A DNA stretch of 64,000 nucleotides from Micromonospora sediminicola (GTDB lineage Bacteria; Actinomycetota; Actinomycetes; Mycobacteriales; Micromonosporaceae). The position numbers were made by a program, and so were the translations under genes. Shown in pieces: positions 59,434 through 64,000 of this stretch (within the stretch, counting starts at the first letter, position 1; each line of letters starts with the position of its first letter). The stretch lies in assembly GCF_900089585.1 (NCBI RefSeq), contig NZ_FLRH01000003.1, positions 248,001 to 312,000 of the forward strand, in the 5' to 3' direction. The notes under the pieces are model-generated. The model was not told the DNA's origin and ran no database searches. It worked only from the letters and a program-made list of their open reading frames with translations.

Positions 59434-60507
59434 GTGAGTGTCGCGTTGGTGACCGGTTCGGGCGGTCTGATCGGCTCCGAGGCGGCCCGGCACTTCGCCG
59501 GCCTCGGTCTCGACGTGGTCGGCATCGACAACGACATGCGGCGATACTTCTTCGGCGAGGACGGCTCGACCGCCTGGAGCCTCGACCGCCTCGCCGCCGA
59601 CCTCGGCACCACGTACACCCACCATGCCGTGGACATCCGCGACCGGGACGGCCTGGAGCAGGTCTTCAAGCGGTACGGCCGGGACATCGCCGTGGTGATC
59701 CACAGCGCCGCCCAGCCGAGTCACGACTGGGCCGCCAAGGAGCCGTACACCGACTTCGACGTGAACGCCGGCGGCACGCTCAACGTGCTGGAGAACACCC
59801 GGCGGCACGCGATCGACGCGCCGTTCATCCACTGTTCCACCAACAAGGTCTACGGCGACCGGCCGAACTCGCTCCCGCTGGTCGAGCTGGAGACCCGCTA
59901 CGAGCTGCCCGAGGACCACCACTGGTACGACGGCATCACCGAGGACATGTCGATCGACGAGTCGCTGCACTCGATCTTCGGCGCCTCGAAGGTGGCCGCG
60001 GACGTGATGGTCCAGGAGTACGGCCGGTACTTCGACATGAAGACCGCCTGCTTCCGGGGCGGCACGCTGACCGGGCCGGCGCACTCCGCGGCGGAGCTGC
60101 ACGGCTTCCTGGCGTACCTGATGCGGTGCGTGATGGAGGGCCGGACCTACAACCTCTTCGGCTACAAGGGAAAGATGGTCCGGGACGCGATCCACTCCCG
60201 GGACGTGCTGACCGCGTTCGAGGCGTTCTTCCGCGAGCCGCGCTCCGCCCAGGTCTACAACCTCGGCGGCGGCCGGCACTCGAACACCTCGCACATCGAG
60301 GCGTTCCGGATCGCCCAGGAGATCACCGGCCGCGAGGCGCAGATCAACTACGTCGAGCAGGCCCGCACCGGCGACCACCAGTGGTACGTCAGCAGCATGG
60401 CCCGGTTCGAGGAGCACTATCCGTCCTGGAAGATCACCTACGACGTGCCGATGATCCTCCGGGAGATCTACGAGGCGAACGTCGACAAGTGGGTGCCGAA
60501 GCCATGA
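59434..60507 (+). CDS. NAD-dependent sugar epimerase/dehydratase (CDP-tyvelose 2-epimerase-like)
   Basis: The 357-residue extended SDR has the NAD motif [10 protein letters not shown] and ends each strand as in nucleotide-sugar epimerases. The Lys of the active site is in [12 protein letters not shown], where the usual catalytic Tyr position is Phe; I recall the same F-x-x-x-K in a branch of this family. [22 protein letters not shown] and [12 protein letters not shown] follow. It probably changes a nucleotide-diphosphate sugar. The GTG at 59434 has AGGAG 6 nt upstream. The next gene overlaps by 4 nt. Confidence 0.8.
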   Translation: MSVALVTGSGGLIGSEAARHFAGLGLDVVGIDNDMRRYFFGEDGSTAWSLDRLAADLGTTYTHHAVDIRDRDGLEQVFKRYGRDIAVVIHSAAQPSHDWAAKEPYTDFDVNAGGTLNVLENTRRHAIDAPFIHCSTNKVYGDRPNSLPLVELETRYELPEDHHWYDGITEDMSIDESLHSIFGASKVAADVMVQEYGRYFDMKTACFRGGTLTGPAHSAAELHGFLAYLMRCVMEGRTYNLFGYKGKMVRDAIHSRDVLTAFEAFFREPRSAQVYNLGGGRHSNTSHIEAFRIAQEITGREAQINYVEQARTGDHQWYVSSMARFEEHYPSWKITYDVPMILREIYEANVDKWVPKP

Positions 60508-61310
60508 CCGGCGACACCAAGCGCAACGTGCTCGGCGTCGGGGTCGACGCGACCGACTACGACCGGGCCACCGAGGCCGTGGTCGCGGCCGCGCACGAAC
60601 GCCGCCCGATGGCGCTGACCGCGCTGGCCGTGCACGGCGTGATGACCGGGGTGCTCGACCCGGCGCACAACGCCCGGCTCAACTCGTTCGACGTGGTGAC
60701 CCCCGACGGGCAGCCGGTGCGCTGGGCGCTCAACCTGCTGCACGGCGCCGGTCTCACCGACCGCGTCTACGGGCCGGAGCTGACGCTGCGTGTGCTGTCC
60801 CGGTTCGCCGACGAGGGGCTGCCCGTCTACCTCTACGGCTCCACCGAGGAGACGCTGGCCCGCCTGGTCCCGGCACTGGAGCGCCGGTTCCCGGCGCTGA
60901 AGATCGCCGGCGTCGAGCCGTCCAAGTTCCGCGCGGTCGCACCGGGCGAGGACGCCGAGATCGCCGACCGGATCCGGGCCAGCGGCGCCCGCCTCGTCCT
61001 GGTCGGGCTCGGCTGCCCCCGGCAGGAGGTCTTCGCGTACGCGATGCGGCCGCTGCTGGACATGCCGCTGATGGCGGTCGGCGCGGCGTTCGACTACCAC
61101 GCCGGCCTGCTGCGCAACCCGCCCCCGTGGATGCAGCGCGCCGGGCTGGAGTGGTTCTGGCGGCTCGGCCTGGAGCCGAAGCGGCTGTGGCGCCGCTACG
61201 TCATCCTCAACCCGGCCTACCTGGCCCGGTTGGCGGCGCAGAAGACCGGCCTGTGGAAGGCCACCCCGCCGGCGCCGGCCACCGGTCGACCCGCCACCTT
61301 CGACGTCTGA
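60504..61310 (+). CDS. WecB/TagA/CpsF-family glycosyltransferase (GT26)
   Basis: The 268-residue protein has the WecG/TagA fold: [70 protein letters not shown] and [13 protein letters not shown]. Known members add N-acetylmannosamine-type sugars to lipid-linked acceptors in teichoic acid or antigen synthesis. The ATG overlaps the epimerase stop (ATGA), so the two act together, most simply by one making and one transferring an unusual sugar. No wzx/wzy or other glycan genes are in the window. Confidence 0.85.
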   Translation: MTGDTKRNVLGVGVDATDYDRATEAVVAAAHERRPMALTALAVHGVMTGVLDPAHNARLNSFDVVTPDGQPVRWALNLLHGAGLTDRVYGPELTLRVLSRFADEGLPVYLYGSTEETLARLVPALERRFPALKIAGVEPSKFRAVAPGEDAEIADRIRASGARLVLVGLGCPRQEVFAYAMRPLLDMPLMAVGAAFDYHAGLLRNPPPWMQRAGLEWFWRLGLEPKRLWRRYVILNPAYLARLAAQKTGLWKATPPAPATGRPATFDV

Positions 61311-61318
61311 CCCGACGA

Positions 61319-61354
61319 CGTCCGGCGGCCACCCGTGAGGGGGACCGCCGGACG
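61319..61354 (+). terminator. Terminator of the epimerase-glycosyltransferase operon
   Basis: Perfect 10-bp stem CGTCCGGCGG (61319-61328) and CCGCCGGACG (61345-61354), 8 bp after the stop. Confidence 0.65.
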
Positions 61355-61564
61355 CCGGTGGGAGAGGTTGGCTGCGGTGGGTGACGGTCGCCCGGGTGAG
61401 GCTCCGGGAGACCGGTCGACACGATGCTAGGTCGCCGCACGACCACTGTGAACATTCCGGAACCGCCATACCGCCGGCGCGATGACCCCTACGGGAGCGC
61501 GTACCGGGAGAACCGGGGGGCCGTCCCCGATTCGGTGGGCGTCGAACTGGGCAAGGCTGGGTCC

Positions 61565-62173
61565 ATGGATGACCGTCTCGCCGTGTTGCTCCCCGTCGCC
61601 GCCGTCTGGTTGGCCGCCGGACTGGTCGCCGAGGGCCTGCCCCGGCTGGACCGGGCCCGGGCGCTGCGTCGGCGTACCGGATGGTTGTCCGCCCTGGTGC
61701 TGACCGGCCTCGCGCTCACCGCGGCGGTCCTGACCGCGGGCCTGCAGAGCGCCGGCGACACGGCGGTCGACCGGGCCGCCGCCGGTCTCGCCGTCGCGGC
61801 CGTCCCGGCGGCGGTCGTCGCGGCCTGCACGGTACGCCGGGTCCGGCGGGTGCGGGCCGGTGCCGGCGCCTTCGCGGCGGCGCCCGGGATCCCGGCCCCG
61901 CACGGTCTGCGGGCCGCCGCCGCGCACCCGCTGATCGCGCTGCCGTTGCAGGCGACCGCGCTCGCGGTGCTCGTCGCCGTGCTCCCGGCCGCCGGGGTCG
62001 ACCTCTTCGCCGCACCGGGCCTGGCCGGCCCGGCGATCACGGTCGCGGTGCTCGCGGTGTCCGCGATCGGGGTACGGCACGCGTTGCGGCACAACCGGCT
62101 CGCCGAGCGGGCGTTGCCGCCCGCGCGGGCGGCGGCGGTGTCAGCGCGTCCGGCCGGTGCCCTGCACGTATAG
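61565..62173 (+). CDS. Polytopic membrane protein, 202 aa, unknown
   Basis: About five or six Ala/Val/Leu-rich transmembrane segments, with a basic loop RRVRRVRAGAG in the middle. It starts MDDRLAVLLPVAAVWLAAGLVAEGL. No catalytic motif is visible. The ATG at 61565 is chosen because the helices start there; the open frame before it (61424) is not membrane-like. It overlaps the convergent hypothetical gene by 33 bp. The function is unknown. Confidence 0.6.
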   Translation: MDDRLAVLLPVAAVWLAAGLVAEGLPRLDRARALRRRTGWLSALVLTGLALTAAVLTAGLQSAGDTAVDRAAAGLAVAAVPAAVVAACTVRRVRRVRAGAGAFAAAPGIPAPHGLRAAAAHPLIALPLQATALAVLVAVLPAAGVDLFAAPGLAGPAITVAVLAVSAIGVRHALRHNRLAERALPPARAAAVSARPAGALHV

Positions 62174-62533
62174 CAGCTCCAGGATCGCCCGGGTCGCCTC
62201 GAACCAGCGGTCCAGCCAGCCGGGCGGGGGGACGCTGCCCTTCGGGGGCAGCTCCATCAGCAGGCCGCGCAGGAGCGGGTGGTCCACCAGGGACTCCTGC
62301 TGCTCCATCGGCCACCCGCTGGGCGGGAAGGACGGCTCGGTGAGCGGGTTGGGGTCCAGCGACGGCAGGGAGAGCGGCCCGGCGGACTGCTCCGGCGCGG
62401 CGGCCATCTCCTCGCCGTCGGTGGAGACCACCTCGGTGAGGACGGTGTCCCGGCGCGCCCCGCGGTATTTGCCACCGAACCGCTCGGGCTTTCCCGGGCC
62501 GCTGGTGAGGTTCTCTGAACCGATCGTCGTCAT
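62141..62533 (-). CDS. Conserved hypothetical protein, 130 aa
   Basis: The 130-residue protein is Pro-rich and hydrophilic with a conserved-looking end, LRGLLMELPPKGSVPPPGWLDRWFEATRAILELLY. No signal peptide or known domain is seen. The ATG at 62533 lies 148 bp from the DUF397 gene. The last 33 bp overlap the convergent membrane protein gene, so one of the two ends may be regulated by antisense. The function is unknown. Confidence 0.6.
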   Translation of the reverse strand: MTTIGSENLTSGPGKPERFGGKYRGARRDTVLTEVVSTDGEEMAAAPEQSAGPLSLPSLDPNPLTEPSFPPSGWPMEQQESLVDHPLLRGLLMELPPKGSVPPPGWLDRWFEATRAILELLYVQGTGRTR

Positions 62534-62681
62534 CCGTCTCGCCTGCCTCGTTCGGTTGCCGATCCGTGCGGTTCAACGAGGCGGAACGAAACTGGCGACG
62601 GGTGGCCGGCGCCGGCCGGCACCCGAACGAAATGGTCCCGCCCGGCGACGCTGCCGGGCGGGACCACGCTTTCGGTGACGA

Positions 62682-62909
62682 TCAGCTCCGGCCGAACGCA
62701 CCGCCCCTGGCGCGGGCGACGAAGGCGTGCCAGTCGCCCGGGGCGAAGACCAGGGCCGGGCCCGTCTTGTCCTTCGAGTCCCGCACTCCGACCGCCCCGG
62801 TCACGTACGCGACCTCGACACAGTTGTCGCAGTTCGGCCCGCTCTTCGAGCTCTTGAACCACGTCGCCTGCGTCAGGTCCACGGGGAACTCCTTGGTCGC
62901 CATTTCCAC
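62682..62909 (-). CDS. DUF397 protein
   Basis: The 75-residue protein has the DUF397 pattern: LTQATWFKSSKSGPNCDNCVEVAYVTGAVGVRDSKD and ALVFAPGDWHAFVARARGG. DUF397 genes are small partners of XRE regulators in actinobacteria (WhiJ and BldB-like systems). GTG 62909 has GAGGAG 5 nt upstream; ATG 62903 is the alternative. It overlaps the XRE gene by 37 bp, so the pair is co-transcribed and coupled. Confidence 0.9.
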   Translation of the reverse strand: MEMATKEFPVDLTQATWFKSSKSGPNCDNCVEVAYVTGAVGVRDSKDKTGPALVFAPGDWHAFVARARGGAFGRS

Positions 62910-63754
62910 AGTGGCTCCTCTGCCAGTTTCGCGATGTGTGCGATGGATTCCTCCGGGCGTATGGCCGCTGCTCGAATGTGATCGAAGATGAAGCTGTACT
63001 TCTGCAGTTCGTCGCTCTTCTCCAGGAAGAGCCCACCCGTGGCGTTCTCCGCGTACACGACATCGGGATCACTCGGTTCGGGGAAGCTGAGGATGGTGAA
63101 GGTCCCGTCCATGCCGGCGTGCGCGCCCACCTCGAAGGGCAGGACCTGCACCGTCACGTTCGGCAGTTCGGCCACCTCCACCAGCCGCTTGAGCTGGCCA
63201 CGCATCACCGCGTCGCCGCCCACCGGCCGGCTCAGCACCGCCTCATCGAGCACCACCCACAGATCGACCGGATCGTCCTGGGTCAACAACGACTGACGGC
63301 CCAGTCGGACACGCACCCGTTGTTCGACCTGTTCGGCGGTGAAGTCCGGCCGGGCGGCTCGGATCATCGCCCCGGCGTACTCCTCGGTCTCCAGCAGCCC
63401 CGGCACGACCTGCTGCTCGTAGGCGCGGATCGAGCTGGCCGCGGCCTCCAGGCCGACGTACGCCCCGACCAGCACCGTGCTGTAGGGATGCCACCAGCCC
63501 TTCTGCCGGGCCTCGCGGGCGATCTGCACCAGCTCGTCGCTCTCCGCGCCGACCACCCCGTAGATCCGGAGCATGTCCCGTACGTCGCGGGGCGTCGCGG
63601 TGGTGTGGCCGGTCTCGATCCGGGAGATCTTGGACGCCGAACACTCCAGTTGCTCGGCGACCACCTCGATGGTGATGCCGGCGGCCTCCCGCTGCCGGCG
63701 GAGTTCCGCACCCAGCCGGCGCCGGCGGATGGTCGGGCTGCGCCGTTCACTCAT
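62873..63754 (-). CDS. XRE-family regulator with DUF5753 domain
   Basis: The 293-residue protein has an N-terminal helix-turn-helix (about 10-70: LGAELRRQREAAGITIEVVAEQLECSASKISRIETGH) and a DUF5753 domain (about 85-285) with YEQQVVPGLLETEEYAGAMI and PVGGDAVMRGQLKRLVEVAELPNVTVQVLPFEVGAH. Together with the DUF397 gene that overlaps it, it forms one of the many WhiJ-like regulator pairs of actinobacteria, which affect development and antibiotic production. ATG 63754 starts MSERRSPT; the frame runs open to 63766. Confidence 0.9.
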   Translation of the reverse strand: MSERRSPTIRRRRLGAELRRQREAAGITIEVVAEQLECSASKISRIETGHTTATPRDVRDMLRIYGVVGAESDELVQIAREARQKGWWHPYSTVLVGAYVGLEAAASSIRAYEQQVVPGLLETEEYAGAMIRAARPDFTAEQVEQRVRVRLGRQSLLTQDDPVDLWVVLDEAVLSRPVGGDAVMRGQLKRLVEVAELPNVTVQVLPFEVGAHAGMDGTFTILSFPEPSDPDVVYAENATGGLFLEKSDELQKYSFIFDHIRAAAIRPEESIAHIAKLAEEPLWKWRPRSSPWT

Positions 63755-64000
63755 GACGCCGCCCACCGGCTCGCGGGACCAGGACTCACAGACACCCGGC
63801 TACCTCCGGTCGGTCGCGCCCCGGTTCGGCACCCGCCGTGGGCGCGACCCGGGGGCGGCGGGCGAGCGTTCGCGGCAGGGGTGGTGCCGGTCGTCGACCG
63901 GCCGCGACGGGCGAAACCGGCGTCCAGTGTGCCGTTTGGGTACCTGAGGGTTCAAGCGCCCCGTTCACGTGTCCCCCTCACCTATCGGCAAAAGTCGACG

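Noticed and set aside
62682..63754. Toxin-antitoxin system (DUF397/XRE overlap)
   Set aside because: DUF397 with a DUF5753 XRE protein is a known developmental regulator pair in actinobacteria; neither shows toxin features.
1..64000. CRISPR array, origin of replication, rRNA operon, IS element
   Set aside because: No regular spacer-repeat array, no cluster of DnaA boxes or dnaA/dnaN genes, no rRNA sequence and no transposase were found.

Overview
This is a 64 kb stretch of a high-GC actinobacterial chromosome. I infer a member of the Micromonosporaceae, close to Micromonospora. The evidence is strong GC bias at third codon positions, frequent GTG starts, the crgA-pabA-pknB-pknA-pbpA-rodA-pstP-fhaB-fhaA order next to tRNA-Leu, a c-di-AMP (ydaO-type) riboswitch in front of a cell-wall hydrolase, and short palindromic repeats of kinds I recall from this family. 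I found no prophage, insertion sequence, CRISPR array or biosynthetic gene cluster. Almost every gene is ordinary chromosomal housekeeping or conserved hypothetical, so the most interesting signals lie in the intergenic DNA.

Layout. 1-3.5 kb: the end of a membrane GTPase, a conserved hypothetical and a repeat-bearing surface protein. 4-7.6 kb: a three-gene 2-oxo acid dehydrogenase operon (E1 alpha, E1 beta, E2), then a 45-residue orphan protein. 8.3-13.3 kb: a giant Pro-rich one-pass membrane protein and a thioredoxin-NHL protein. 13.3-15.6 kb: the 5-oxoprolinase operon pxpBCA. 15.7-18.3 kb: a hemolysin III-type membrane protein, SixA and two DUF6458 paralogues. 18.4-20.3 kb: a FadE5-like acyl-CoA dehydrogenase. 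20.4-34.4 kb: many single genes (SpoIIE phosphatase, RlpA, phosphoribosyltransferase, questin oxidase-like, ASCH, LLM oxidoreductase, a MerR-PP2C fusion, Nudix, LysR/VOC, GNAT, Map/XRE, phosphotransferase, alpha/beta hydrolase, tRNA-Gly, an M43 protease, a PPOX-fold protein). 34.4-39.6 kb: dcd, then two NlpC/P60 endopeptidases around a secreted amidase. 39.8-45.1 kb: two CNNM/CBS membrane proteins, a GPP34 protein and the EtfD-like membrane Fe-S oxidoreductase. 45.3-59 kb: the growth and division locus. 59.2-61.3 kb: tRNA-Leu, then an epimerase and a WecB/TagA/CpsF glycosyltransferase. 61.5-64 kb: two hypotheticals and a DUF397/XRE pair.

How the genes work together. The largest functional unit is the growth and division locus. 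PknA and PknB phosphorylate cell-wall and division proteins, PstP reverses this, the FHA proteins bind the phospho-threonines, PbpA and RodA make peptidoglycan, and CrgA is a divisome membrane protein. The NlpC/P60 enzymes, the amidase and RlpA form a second cell-wall remodelling set. One NlpC/P60 gene is tied to c-di-AMP by its riboswitch. The FadE5-like dehydrogenase and EtfD belong to the same fatty-acid beta-oxidation electron route although they lie 25 kb apart, and both carry nearly the same 16-bp inverted repeat in front (14 of 16 bases identical), which suggests a shared repressor.

Intergenic signals. Four families of palindromic repeat occur in the window, all in gaps between convergent genes, where they probably also end transcription. 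At least seven genes have a TANNNT -10 box only 6-7 nt before the start codon, so they should make leaderless mRNAs. A LexA-like box touches one of these. Limits: all calls rest on reading the sequence and on family knowledge; no database search was run, and several start codons are chosen from Shine-Dalgarno spacing only.
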